Source of the DNA: Dactylorhiza incarnata
Taxonomy: Eukaryota > Streptophyta > Magnoliopsida > Asparagales > Orchidaceae
Length of the DNA stretch: 64,000 nucleotides
Reading direction: 5' to 3'
Assembly (NCBI GenBank): GCA_033032865.1
Contig: JAWHQI010000276.1
Coordinates: 2,604,001 to 2,668,000 of the forward strand
Shown: positions 44,475-54,806 of the stretch, piece by piece
Layout: every line of letters starts with the position of its first letter
How positions within the stretch are numbered: the first letter of the stretch is position 1
The notes under the pieces: model-generated
The model's input: the letters and a program-made list of their open reading frames with translations, nothing else
Database searches by the model: none
What the model was told of the DNA's origin: nothing
Position numbers and translations under genes: made by a program

Positions 44475-45773
44475 CTAGCTAATGGGCCTATGAAAAAGAA
44501 AATGCACAGGTAACTGCTCCATTATCCGTTTCGGTAGCTGGTTCCGATACAAAGATAAGGCAGTCACCCCTCTACCTAAATAATAATACCTGCTTGACAC
44601 AGGTAGAGGGAAAAGAAAGTAAGAAGAGGAGGAGATATCCTCAACCAACTCACCAAAAATATCCTTTCCTAGCAAGGAGTCGTCAACAGGGAGGCAGCAG
44701 GAGGCGAAGGCAATGAGTGGAGCTTCCTCTACGGAGGGGGAATAAACCTCCTCACATGAGAGGATGCTCTCATCATTGTCTTGAGCAAAAAGCTCCAAGT
44801 CCTCCTGAAGTACCTGTGAAGATTCAACCTACACAGACTCAGATGAAGGAAGGGGATCAAGAAATAAAGAAGACGAAGAACATAAATAAACATCAATCGG
44901 GGGAGTGATCCCGGTCTCACTCCCATCAGGTTGGGGAAGTAAAATAATGTTTGCATTGTCATCAATGCTACAAGGTTCGGCGGGATCAACAGTGGTCATG
45001 CCTAAGATTTGGACTTCCTCCACCGGTGGTGAGGAAAACTCCTCTTCACCTGGAAGGTTGTCCTCCTCCATAGGAACAGGCATGGCACTAAAGTCACCAG
45101 CCTCCTCTTGCGACACATCATCAACAATGTCGTCAGAGATGAGTGTAGTATGCACAACAGGGAGAAGAATAGTGCTCGGATAAAAATCGAGCACTGATTC
45201 CTCACAAAGAATCGAATCCACTAGGGGTGGTGGATGCACCGGGAGAATAGGCTCAGCAATGTCGGTGCCCAGATCAGCCGCACATCCGGTGACCGTGTCC
45301 ATGCCATACCCTTCAAGATGTGAAGGTGACAAAGACACATAACCGGATGTTGAAGGCGTGCCGCCAGAGTTAGGAGTTGGGACGATCTGGATATCCGGCT
45401 CGTCATCCTCGTCCAATTGGCGAAGATACTCGGCACAATCCTTCAAGACATGATCAGTGCTCCGACAAAACCGGCACTGCCTTGCGGGCTTCTTTGGCAC
45501 AGCGGGGGCTGAAGTCGAAAAGAAGTATGACGGTAAAGGCTCAGTAGAGTAGCCATAAGACTTACGCGCACCATATGGAGTACCGGACGAAGTCGGTGCT
45601 CCATATGCTGGGCTATAAGAATTATGCCTACTATTCTCCGTAGGGCATTCATCACTAGAGTGGGAGGTATCTGTACACCAACGGCAACGGATATTGAGAT
45701 GTGCCCACATAGTGTGAAGATAATACGATTCAAAAAATAAAAATTCTATTGTGCAAAATACTACACCTAACAA
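44475..45773 (-). pseudogene. Protein with two CCHC zinc knuckles and an acidic tail
   Basis: The frame 45773-44829 gives 314 residues. Two knuckles fit CX2CX4HX4C: CRWCTDTSHSSDEC (residues 30-43) and CRFCRSTDHVLKDC (100-113). Between them is a Tyr/Ser/Gly-rich linker. The rest is acidic with many Glu/Asp, Pro and hydrophobic residues. A TAG at 44829-44831 ends it, but the same frame stays open to 44475, so the ancestor was about 430 residues. No gag domain, DTG, or RT motif is seen. Nucleic-acid binding is expected from the knuckles, perhaps as a packaging protein of a non-autonomous element. It is the only long ORF of the element. An N-terminal hydrophobic run (VVFCTIEFLFF) may be spurious if an internal Met is used. 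Confidence 0.6.
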
Positions 45774-45902
45774 AAATTACTAAAGCAACCTAATTAAAAA
45801 CAGGAAACAGAATACGAGGAAATAAAACAAAGGAATGCAATTTACAAATGAAAGGGCTTCTCTCTCAGGTTCTCCCTCTCCAGAAAACTCACACGACTGT
45901 GT

Positions 45903-45926
45903 TCCCCGGCAATGGCGCCAAAAACT
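45903..45926 (-). promoter_or_regulatory. Primer-binding site (Asp tRNA)
   Basis: TCCCCGGCAATGGCGCCA followed by AAAACT abuts the LTR. The complement matches the 3' end of plant Asp tRNA, with one visible change against the site at 51178. Confidence 0.85.
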
Positions 45927-47580
45927 TGATGCGCAAATCTTAGCACACCGCTATAGGCGGTAGCGAGACTGCGACACGAAACGACAGTGTACCGATCGTT
46001 CAAGTAATATAAAATGGGAATGAATCCCCAAGTATCGATCTCAAAGGAAAACAGTAAGGTGGAGTTTATTATCGAGGAAGGACTTGAGATCGAAGTCCTT
46101 AACGTCGGATGGATGCGGAAACGGGGGGTTTTGGATTGTGGAAATAAAATAAAAGCTATCAACTACTCCTATGCAATGCCGCTATGCAATGCTTCGCTTG
46201 GCGGGATGGAGACTAGACAAGCCTTGAGCGCGCTGCGTCGCAAGGGTGGATGGATGAGTAGGCAAGCGGAATCGAACTATGCAGGCCTTGAGCGCGCTGC
46301 TTCGTTAAGCGGGATGGATTACACGGGCCGCGATGCCACGCTTCGATAAGCGGATGGACGAGTAGGCTAAATGAATGACGGTCGCAAACACCTCGTCGAC
46401 AAGCACGCCACTAGCAATTGCTAGTGCGGCACCGGACACAGTGGTGTGGTGGAAAATGGATGGCGGCGCACCTCAATAACACATATGAACTAAATAATTC
46501 CAAATAAATGAAATAAGCATTACAAAGCATAGTTCATAGCATACATCATCAAAATATAGAGATTACAAACATTACATCAACATAAGGAAGAGAAAAAGGC
46601 AAGAGATACGACCGAATCTGGAGGCTCGTTGTAGATTCACGGTAGGAAGCACCGGGTTGTCAATCCGCATCCTAGCTCGGTCCCAACTATCGTCCGGGGT
46701 AGAGGAGGGCTGTCACACCTCCCAATGGACCCGTCTTCTCCAGCGTTTTACAATCCGGCCACGTCTGATGCGAAGAAATCCTTCCTTGGCGATGAAGATG
46801 AGTGTAGAATCTCCTCTTTGAAGCCCTTGGATGATGGAGGGGGCCTAGGGGGCGAACACCTGCGGAAATGGGCGGAACGACGGAGCTGGGCGAGAAAAAT
46901 GGTGAAGGATCTGACCTAAATCGCGAGCAGGAATATTTATAGGCGCTGGAATAAACAGTGCGCACGGTCATTGGCGCACAACCAGTGGTCGTGCGCGCTG
47001 GAATCCTGTGATCGTGCGCCTGCCTGGGTGGAGCCTGCAATGCAAGAAATTTATAAAATACCATGTTCGCACGACCAGTGGCGCACGACCGGTGGTCGTG
47101 CGCACTATCATAGGTGGTCGTGTGCACTGGTCGAAACAAAACTCATAAAAGTGATGTTAAGTGCGCACGAACAACGGCGCACGACCGGTGGTCGTGCGCA
47201 ATATCGTTGGTGGTCGTGCGCACTGTCCGAGACAGAACTCAAAAAAATAGGGTTAAGTGCACACGATCAGCGGCGCACGACCAGTGGTCGTGCGCAATAG
47301 AAATAGTGATCGTGCATAGTGTTCCTGTACAAAATTGTACAGGGAACACCCGCACGATTCCTGTTCCAGCACAACCACGAATCCAGCCACTGAAAGTGGC
47401 ACTTAACAATCCATGAAAACTACAAAAAATGAAGAACATGAAATAACACCAAAAACGGGCCTAGAGGTGCACTTAGCATGGAGTGTCAAATATGAGTGAA
47501 AACATGTCTAAAGTGAAGTGCATAGACTAGAAAATCGGCCCAGATGAGTCCATAAATGTGTATATATTTGGGACTCATCA
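45927..47580 (-). repeat. 5' LTR of the non-autonomous Athila-type element
   Basis: 1654 bp, close to identical with 41100-42751. It carries the same TATA box (near 46935) and palindrome cluster (46960-47320). Confidence 0.9.
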
Positions 47581-47585
47581 ACACT

Positions 47586-47612
47586 TCAGATCTGAAGGTC
47601 GCGTGTTCGTTC
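47586..47612 (-). promoter_or_regulatory. tRNA-Trp-like primer region of the Tat element
   Basis: TCAGATCTGAAGGTCGCGTG followed by TTCG matches the anticodon arm to T-loop of plant tRNA-Trp at most positions (from memory of that tRNA). In the minus-strand element it lies between the LTR end at 47613 and the gag start, where a primer site belongs. It matches the inner part of the tRNA, not its 3' end. Confidence 0.45.
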
Positions 47613-48158
47613 TATTGGTACAAAAATTGTACCTCCAAAATCACACTAGAAATGAATAAGGAAGACTATGAAGTGTAGGTTACTCGAGACGGAAGTTTCT
47701 AGAGGAGAGACCTCTGACGGGAAAAACTGATTCAATTAATATCAAAAGAGGTTACAGGATTGAGGTCGAGAACAAGCCAGAGAAAAAGGTAGAAAAGTGA
47801 TAGAATTTGAGACCGCTTACACAGGTTGTAAGCTGGAGCCTCGAAGCCAAAAGTCCATTTTCAGGTTCCCCCTACCCCTCTATTGATAGGCATGGAGGCT
47901 GCCCAAATGGGCATATCCAAAAATTACGGGCTGCCCGGGATACAGGAGAGTTGGTGCAGTGATAAGGGGGGCTAATAACAAAAAAGAGAAAAAGGACCAG
48001 ACCGCCCGGTCTGGCAATCTCAACAGAGTCTGACGGCAAGGCCTTAGACGAAGAAATCAGAGTGGAGGCTGGCGATCTGGGCGGTATCCCAAAATTGAGA
48101 CCGCTAGAAAGAACCATTCTGAACTGGAGAGGAAATGTTGCGGATTTCCGTGAAAACA
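47613..48158 (-). repeat. 5' LTR of the Tat element
   Basis: Homologous to 2501-3014. Carries CCAGACCGCCCGGTCTGG at 47997-48014 and a decayed TATA (CCTATCAATAGA, complement of about 47878-47889). Followed by TCTGC, the presumed target duplication. Confidence 0.75.
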
Positions 48159-48265
48159 TCTGCCATCATAAAGGATATCATGAAAGACCCTTCTACTCTT
48201 TCATAGAACCTTATAATGGTAAAAGCAAAGGGACCAATGTAACATGGGTTCCTTCTAATGTTTGA
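48159..48265 (+). pseudogene. gag: SIRE-like gag remnant, second knuckle region
   Basis: After the Tat insertion the frame reads CHHKGYHERPFYSF, a degenerate knuckle, and TNVTWVPSNV before a stop, which fits the region between gag and protease of SIRE-like copia elements. No protease, integrase or RT follows, so the original pol is missing or replaced. Confidence 0.5.
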
Positions 48266-48903
48266 GCTACTTGTGTAGGATTAGGTAGGATCCTTCCTAA
48301 GAGATAATGGAGGGGGAAGGAAGATCTAGGGCCTTAATAAAGAACAAAATCTAACAAGGGAGTGATTTGTTCTCTGAATCCCCTTATTCATCTTCTTTAG
48401 TTCAAGAAAATAATAATATAAATACTATTTTCAATAAAAATCATTGCTGGGAAAAACAACAAAAACTTTCTAAGATAATAGAACTATTTATTCAGAGTTG
48501 CGTCAAATATAATTTGATGTACTGTCTAATTCTACTCGACGCCTGCTTCAAGAGCAATCTGCAATAGATAATTCAAATATAATTCGAAGCAACACCGTCT
48601 TCATATCGATGCATCCGTCGAGTTAATAGTTGCTCGTCAAATTCAAAGATGCGTCGATTTCAAATCGATGCAACGTCGACATGAAAAGCATGCACAGTTT
48701 CACCTCTAGAAGCTACTTCGACACATTTTGGTGCGCTGACTATTAGTCTCTATCGACGGTGCTTCAAATTAAACCCTAAGTTGTGACGAATCGTCTACTT
48801 TTAAGCAACACAGGCGTCGAATTCATTAATCTTTCGAATTCTCTTTTTCTTGCTCTCGTGCTCTTCCCCCCTCCAGCTCTCTTGCATCTCTTTCTCGTCT
48901 CTC

Positions 48904-48946
<43 letters not shown>

Positions 48947-48974
48947 CCTTTGCAGGTACCTCACCACAGAGTCA
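48266..48974 (+). other. Non-coding stretch with ATCGATGC/GTCGA words and (CT)n
   Basis: Bases 48530-48780 repeat CGTCGA, TCGATGCA and AATTCGA words, partly self-complementary. A (CT)n microsatellite fills about 48903-48945. It precedes the ORF series at 48975. Confidence 0.5.
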
Positions 48975-49800
48975 ATGGATCCTCCTAAGATCAACTCAGG
49001 TTTTGATGTTGATGTGGACTCCTTCAATGCAGCCTTTGATAATTTCAAGGCCATTCTTTGTTTTTTTTTTCAGACTGCCGGGTTGACAAAGCTGATCTCG
49101 ACAAGGTGCAAGATCCTTGATGTTGAACTGACAGAGTATAAAGATAACCTTAAAATAGGAGAGGATGGATCCCTCAATGGGAAAATATCTGGAACTGATA
49201 TTAACATTATAGAGTAAATGCTATCTCACACCTTTGATCTACCAATAGGTGATGAGTCTGATGAATTGACAAGGGAAGAGACAAAGAAGGCTTTAGAAAT
49301 CATGCAGTTTTGGAAAGAGAGGGCCATCAATCTGAAGAAGATTCATCTTGCAGAAGAATACAGATTCCTTGCTGATATAGTGGGGAAGGTGCTCCTATGC
49401 AAAATCTCAGCATAGGATGCCATCCCCAAGCAGTAGCTTCAGACTATGGGAGCCTTGGTTCTAAATAAGAAGATCAACTGGGGGAGGTACCTCCTAAAAA
49501 TGATTGGCCATAAATACTCACATAAGGAGAATACTTATATGAGAAGCATGAGCCAGGTACTGTTCCACAATTATCCAATGGTGTACAAGTCAAAAGGAGT
49601 GCCTATTCATCCAGGAAAGAGAATAAACATAGGAAACTTCTCCAAGTGGATCAGGCAGATCCTAAGGCCTGGGCAAGTTACTTCTTCACCTCCTCCATCT
49701 CCAACTCCACAGTACACAAAGACAAATGTACCATATCCTCCAAGGTATGACAATCCAACACAGGTCCCTGCTGTAACATCCCTCAAACGACTAGACCCCT
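48975..49800 (+). pseudogene. Unrecognised retroelement-like ORF series
   Basis: The reading begins at MDPPKINSGFDVDVDSFNAA after a TTTGCAG splice-like site and a (CT)n leader. It runs through a TAA at 49215-49217, then MLSHTFDLPIGDESDELTR to 49415, then from 49446 in another frame MGALVLNKKINWGRYLLKMI, HPGKRINIGNFSKWIRQIL and a Pro-rich tail to 49802. The middle and end vaguely resemble the plant Transposase_32-type or env-region proteins of SIRE-like elements. I cannot confirm that. It may be the extra ORF of the host copia or a separate element. Stops and a shift mean it is broken. Confidence 0.4.
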
Positions 49801-49914
49801 AGAATGGCTTTGTCATGACTAGGTCATGACAGAACCCTAGGAAGCACAAAGAGATCATAAGACTTTAGGCAAGTAGATGAAGACCACATTGGTCTGCAAA
49901 TAGTGCATCCCAAT
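49772..49914 (+). mobile_element. Start of a second TGTAACATCCC LTR
   Basis: TGTAACATCCC followed 12 bases on by ACTAGACCCC matches the complement of the right end of the 10011-16094 element. The LTR is interrupted by the Athila element and seems to continue at 58804. Its end is not seen. Confidence 0.5.
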
Positions 49915-51171
49915 TGATAAGTAGTATTTTTATAACTTTTAAATAGAAAATTTTGTAAATATTTAATTTGTATTTCCCCTTTTTATGTCATTTCTAGGTC
50001 ATAAGTGTTTATTTTGAAATTTTGTTTCTAATTTAGCTTAATTTCATTTTTTGCAGAATTTTGGGACAAATTGGAAAAATTGACAAGTACACGCCCTCAG
50101 TCACGCCCGTGACCAAGGGCGTGTAACCTAAAGATCAGTCCAGAGTCGCCGCCGCACCAATTAAGCTAGTCCATAGCGAGTCACGCCCTCGGTCACGCCC
50201 GTGACCAAGTGTCACGCCCGTGACTAGGGGCGTGTAATTTTAGAATCTTCCCAGCTGTCTTCTGACGAGACGTGGAGATGCTGTCGAGAAGTCAACCTAA
50301 GTCACGCCCGTGACCCACATGTCACGGCCGTGACTTGCCCGCGTGGTCTCTGCTCCGCCGCCGCGCCAAATTCCAGCCCATGCTGCATTTATTGAAGCCG
50401 TCCAAAGTCACGCCCGTGACCAAAATTACTCGGGCGTGTAATGTCCACTTTTCGCCGCGCCGTCCAGAAAGCCCTCGCCGCTGTCGGATCCGATGTGAAT
50501 AGTGCAGTCACGCCTAGGTCACGCCCGTGACCGATGGCGTGTAACTTGAATTTTTTGCCTATAAATTCAGAGGCTCTCCTTGAGTCCAGGGTTCAGAATT
50601 TTGGAGTGGGGGAGGTGCTGCTAGAGCTGTTAGTGAAGTTTTTCAATGCTTTCTCATGCCTTTCAATTTCATGTTCTTCCTTTTCAATTCATGTAATGTG
50701 CTAGTTCTTAGTTTTATGCAATAGTTAGTTAAAGCTTGTAATCTTTTCCTTCCTAGCTTGTAATCTCTTTAATTAAAGCTTGTAATCGTTTTGGTTTTCA
50801 ATAAAATTAAGTTTTCTTTCTTTCATGTTCTCTTTTTCCTTAAGCACTCTTCCTTTCATGCAATGATTTTTCTTTCCTTTTCCCCCTCCACTATGGTTGA
50901 ACATTAAGTCTTTTTATTTTCGTTTAATCTTTTCATTTAGCTTGCATTTTGTCTCTATTTTAGTTAAGCAAATCAAACCTCAAATTTTCGTCGATAAGAT
51001 AATGGTGATTTTCCTCGAAGTAGAAGTAATCAACGCGCCCCATGGAATACGACCTTGATATTCCTAAATATCCTATACTATAGTCGATAAGGTACACTTG
51101 CCTTTATCGGATATAGTTTTGGAGAAAATCTCAAACCTTCACTAAATTTCAAAACCGAAAAATCTATATCA
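49915..51171 (+). repeat. 5' LTR of the Athila element
   Basis: 1257 bp. TATA box CTATAAAT at 50559-50566. Seven GTCACGCCCGTGAC-type palindromes at 50100, 50192, 50211, 50301, 50321 (GTCACGGCCGTGAC), 50407 and 50518. The first is nested in wider TACACGCCCT/AGGGCGTGTA arms (50089-50126). Confidence 0.95.
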
Positions 51172-51177
51172 AGTTTT

Positions 51178-51195
51178 TGGCGCCGTTGCCGGGGA
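51178..51195 (+). promoter_or_regulatory. Primer-binding site (Asp tRNA)
   Basis: TGGCGCCGTTGCCGGGGA, complementary to the 3' end of plant Asp tRNA, six bases after the LTR. Confidence 0.9.
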
Positions 51196-51329
51196 CTTTG
51201 CGTGGATATTTTGAAAAGAGGATAGCTATTAATTTTATCATGCTTCTTTTTATTTTATTTTGCATTTTCTAAATCTCAAAAAGATTTTTTTTTTTAGTTT
51301 TTCTTCTTCCTTTCTTCTCTTTTTAGTGT

Positions 51330-53198
51330 ATGACCCGAGGTAGCACTTCGATTCTTCCTTTTGATCCGGAGATTGAGCGAACCCTTTTGAAGCACCGCCG
51401 TTCTCGTGATCAGGGAAATCAAGTAGAATCCGAAGAGTCGATCGGGGACACTAACACATCAAATATGGATCATAATCTTAATCCTACTAATCTTAACGAG
51501 CCAAATCCTGATGAGGACGCGCAACGGACCATGTCCTATTATGCGCGGCCGAATTTGGAAGGCACACAATCGAGTATTGTTCGCCCCACGGTGGCGAACA
51601 ATAATTTTGAGATCAAGTCCAGCATCATACAAATGGTGCAACAATCGGTGACCTTTGATGGTCAACCGAACGAGGATCTAAATTCACATATTTCTTACTT
51701 TCTTGAAATTTGCGACACTTTTAAGATCAATGACGTCACCGATGATGCCATTTGAATACGTCTTTTTCCTTTTTCTTTGCGGTCTAAGGCCAAGCAGTGG
51801 CTGGGCTCCCTACCTAGGGGATCCATCACTACATGGGCCGAAATGGCGGAAAAATTTCTCAATAAATATTTCCCGCCTTCAAAGACCGCTAAATTGCGCA
51901 CGGATATTGTGTCGTTCATGCAAATCGACTCAGAGACTCTCTATGACACATGGGAGCACTTCAAGGATCTTTTGCGCCGATGCCCTCATCACTCACTTGC
52001 CACTTGGCAACAAGTGCAAATATTTTATAATGGCTTAAATCTCCAAACGAGGCAAATGATTGATGCGGCCGCCGGGGGGACATTAAATAATAAAACCTTG
52101 GTCGCCGCTCAAGAGCTTTTCGAAGAGATGGCCACAAATGCATATCAATGGAACATGCCCCGAGCGCGGCCTAATAAGCCGGCCGGAGTTTTTGCAAAAT
52201 ATGTTGCTACAAATGAAACGAACATCCGGAACCTTACCGGATCGATCAAAAATTTAGAGAATCAAGTGGGCCAACTCGTAAAGATGATTTCTGAGCGTCA
52301 GCAAGGAGCGCTACCGGGGAATACCGATGAAAATCCAAAGGAGAGCGCGCACATGATTACACTCCGAAGCGGGAAGGAGGTGGTTCAAAAACAGGACGAA
52401 CCCAAGGTAATTTCCTCTCCTCCTCCTCCTACATATTCATCTTCGAATTTGCCCACTACGATAGCTCCGCACACTTCTATTTTAAATCCGCGCGCTCCAA
52501 CTTCTAATATTCCGTATCCATCTAAATTTAAAAATGAAAGCACCGAAAAAAATTATAAAAAAGTTTTAGTTGTTTTAAAACAAATCCATATTAATGTACC
52601 TTTCTGCGAGGCTATCTCACAAATGCCTAAATATGCGAAATATCTTAAGGAGTTGCTCTCCAATAAGAAAAAGTTAGAAGATATTTCGCATATTTCTTTA
52701 AACGTAGAATGCTCCGCGGTTGTACTCAACAAATTGCTTACAAAAGCAAATGACCAGGGACGGTTTTGCATCCCATGTCAATTTGGCAATTCGTTAGTAA
52801 AACACGGCTTAGCGGATCTTGGAGCAAGCATCAACCTTATGTCGTTTTCTTTGTTCAAAAAGCTAGGTCTAGGAAATCCAAGGCCAACTCGAATGAGTAT
52901 CCAATTAGCGGATTGTTCTTTAAAATATCCGATAGGAATAGTGGAGGACGTGCTCGTCAAGGTTGACAAATTCATCTTCCCGGTGGATTTTGTCATTCTT
53001 GACATCGAAGAGGATGCCCAAGTACCCCTCATACTCGGTCGCCCCTTCCTTGCCACCTCCCGCGCTATTATAGACGTAAGTAACGAAAAGCTCCTCCTAC
53101 GGGTTGGAGACGATGAAGTTACTTTCGGCATAAATTCCTCGATGCGGAACACGCTAGAAAATGACGATTCGTGTTTTTTACTTGGAAGAGTGTTGTGA
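51330..53198 (+). pseudogene. gag: Athila gag and protease
   Basis: One frame from MTRGSTSILPFDPEIER, broken by a TGA at 51753-51755 and then open to 53198. The gag domain spans about 51600-52150 (MVQQSVTFDGQPNEDLNSHI, KQWLGSLPRGSITTWAEM, DLLRRCPHHSL). After a Pro-rich linker, the protease region shows LADLGASINLMSFSLFKKLG with DLGA at the catalytic site, and VPLILGRPFLATSRAIIDV. The frame is lost at a T-run near 53175, where pol continues one base off. This is the usual Athila Gag-Pro. There is no CCHC knuckle, as is common in this lineage. Confidence 0.9.
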
Positions 53199-54399
53199 GT
53201 TCGATTCATCCCTCGAGTTAGCTTCATCGGCGAGTAGTGATTCCGAGCCCGTAGAGCTCTTGTATGATGAAGAAGAAGTTTCTCACCCCACACCACCCGA
53301 ACCATTACTTTTAGAAAAATTAAAAATCAAGACTTCGTATGAAGAACCACCCGAATTAGAGTTGAAACAACTCCCCCCTCACCTTAAATACTTGTTTTTG
53401 GAAAAAGAGTCTAAGCTACCCGTCATCATTTCATCCGATCTTAGCAACTCAGAAATTTCTGAGTTGATTATAGTCTTAAGAAAGCACCGCCATGCAATTG
53501 CGTGGCAATTATCGGATATTAAGGGTATAAACCCATCTTTCTGCACTCATAAAATCTTTCTTGAAGAAAATTCCCGCAATTCAGTCCAGCCTCAATGACG
53601 ACTAAACCCGAACATGAAAGAAGTCGTTAAGGCAGAAGTTATAAAACTTTTGGATGCGGGAATCATCTACCCGATATCAGATAGTACTTGGGTTAGCCCA
53701 GTACAAGTCGTGCCAAAGAAAGGTGGTGTCACGGTAGTTGCGAATGAAAATAACGAATTGATCCCAACCCGTACAGTTATGGTTTGGCGGATGTGCATCG
53801 ACTATCGGAAACTAAATGATGCCACCCGTAAGGATCACTTCCCTCTACCATTTATCGACCAAATTTTAGAGCGCCTCTCGGGTCACTCCTACTACTGTTT
53901 TCACGATGGTTTGTCGGGATACTTCCAAATCCCGATTTCGCCCGACGACCAAGATAAAACCACTTTCACTTGTCCCTTTGGCACCTTCGCTTATCGAAGG
54001 ATGCCATTCGGTCTTTGTAACGCGCCAGCTACATTCCAAAGATTTATGCTGGCAATATTTGATGAGTTAGTAGAGGAGGCGATGGAAGTATTTATGGATG
54101 ACTTCTCCGTATACGGAAGTTCATTTGAAAACTGTTTAAAAAATCTCGAGCGCGTGTTGCAGCGATGTGAGGAAATGAATGTAGCGCTTAATTGGGAAAA
54201 ATGCCATTTTATGGTCAAGGAAGGACTAGTCCTTGGCCATAAAATTTCGGGCAAGGGGATCGAGGTCGATAGGGCCAAGATCGAAGTAATTGTAAAGATC
54301 CCCCCTCCAACAAACGCAAAAGCTATTAGGAGTTTCTTAGGCCACGCGGGGTTCTATCGGCGCTTTATACAAAATTTTTCCAAAATCACAAAGTGTTAA
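53161..54399 (+). pseudogene. pol: Athila reverse transcriptase
   Basis: Frame 53161-53598 is the protease-RT linker (PPELELKQLPPHLKYLFL, HRHAIAWQLSDIKGI). A TGA at 53596-53598 interrupts it. Then 53614-54399 holds RT: VIKLLDAGIIYPISDSTWVS, CIDYRKLNDATRKDHFPLPF, DGLSGYFQIPISPDDQDKTT and the active site EVFMDDFSVYG (FMDD). A frameshift near 54390 moves to RNase H. FMDD in place of YMDD is normal for Athila. Confidence 0.9.
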
Positions 54400-54806
54400 C
54401 CCATCTTCTCGAAAAAGAAACATCTTTTCTTTTTAACGATGAATGCAATTTAGACTTTCAACTTATCAAAGAGAAACTTATAAACTCCCCGATTCTAGTC
54501 GCCCCAGATTGGTCGCTCCCTTTTGAAATCATGTGTGACGCGAGTGATATTGCGGTTGGTGCCGTTTTAGGCCAACGGGTGAGTAAGTATTTTCACCTGA
54601 CCTATTATGCATGCAAAACACTCACGCCGGCACAAGCAAACTACACCACGACCGAGAAGGAATTTCTAGCAATCGTTTTCGCTTTCGATAAGTTTAGGTC
54701 GTATATCACTCTCTCAAAAGTTATCGTCTTCACAGATCACTCTGCGCTTAGGTATCTCTTGAGTAAATCGGACGCCAAGCCTCGTCTTTTGTGATGGATC
54801 CTCCTC
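54393..54806 (+). pseudogene. pol: Athila RNase H
   Basis: LTHLLEKETSFLFN, then MCDASDIAVGAVLGQRV, YTTTEKEFLAIVFAFDKFR and VFTDHSALRYLL, with the catalytic Asp, Glu and Asp visible. A TGA at 54792-54794 stops it; the same frame runs on into integrase. Confidence 0.85.

Larger units (their letters stand above)
41100..47580 (-). mobile_element. Non-autonomous Athila-type element with a two-knuckle protein gene
   Basis: 6481 bp, ends TGATG...CATCA, target duplication ACACT (41095-41099, 47581-47585). LTRs 41100-42751 and 45927-47580 are nearly identical. The primer site TGGCGCCATTGCCGGGGA (complement of 45903-45920) fits Asp tRNA, as in Athila. The purine tract AAGTCTGGGGGTG (complement of 42752-42764) resembles AAGTATGGGGGTATT of the full Athila element at 57528. 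The internal region has one long ORF and no protease, RT or integrase motif. The close LTRs suggest fairly recent movement using enzymes from elsewhere. Confidence 0.85.
2501..48158 (-). mobile_element. Tat-lineage Ty3/gypsy element, minus strand, hosting all nested insertions to 47580
   Basis: LTRs at 2501-3014 and 47613-48158 are clearly homologous and end in TGTTTG...CAAACA (TATTGG...AAAACA in the right copy). Flanking pentamers are TCTGA (2496-2500) and TCTGC (48159-48163), a 4/5 match that fits an old target-site duplication. Gag, protease, RT-RNase H, a second RNase H and integrase run on the minus strand between 41078 and 29256. A second, archaeal-like RNase H between RT-RNase H and integrase is a known Tat-lineage trait. 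Removing copia-1, the Athila derivative and the non-autonomous Athila element leaves about 11.7 kb. Antisense ORFs between pol and the 3' LTR also fit Tat-type elements. The join of the left and right parts into one element is inferred from LTRs, flanks and gene order. Confidence 0.7.

Noticed and set aside
45842..46162. A 106-codon minus ORF over the LTR and primer site
   Set aside because: It crosses the LTR boundary and primer site and has no family match.
47581..47620. A tRNA-Trp gene
   Set aside because: Only the anticodon arm to T-loop portion is visible; there is no D arm or acceptor stem.
48783..49086. Leu/Ser-rich ORFs over the (CT)n tract
   Set aside because: Simple-repeat translation.
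50089..50531. CRISPR-like array of short palindromic repeats in Athila LTRs
   Set aside because: Spacing is irregular, spacers are not of uniform size, and the context is a plant LTR.
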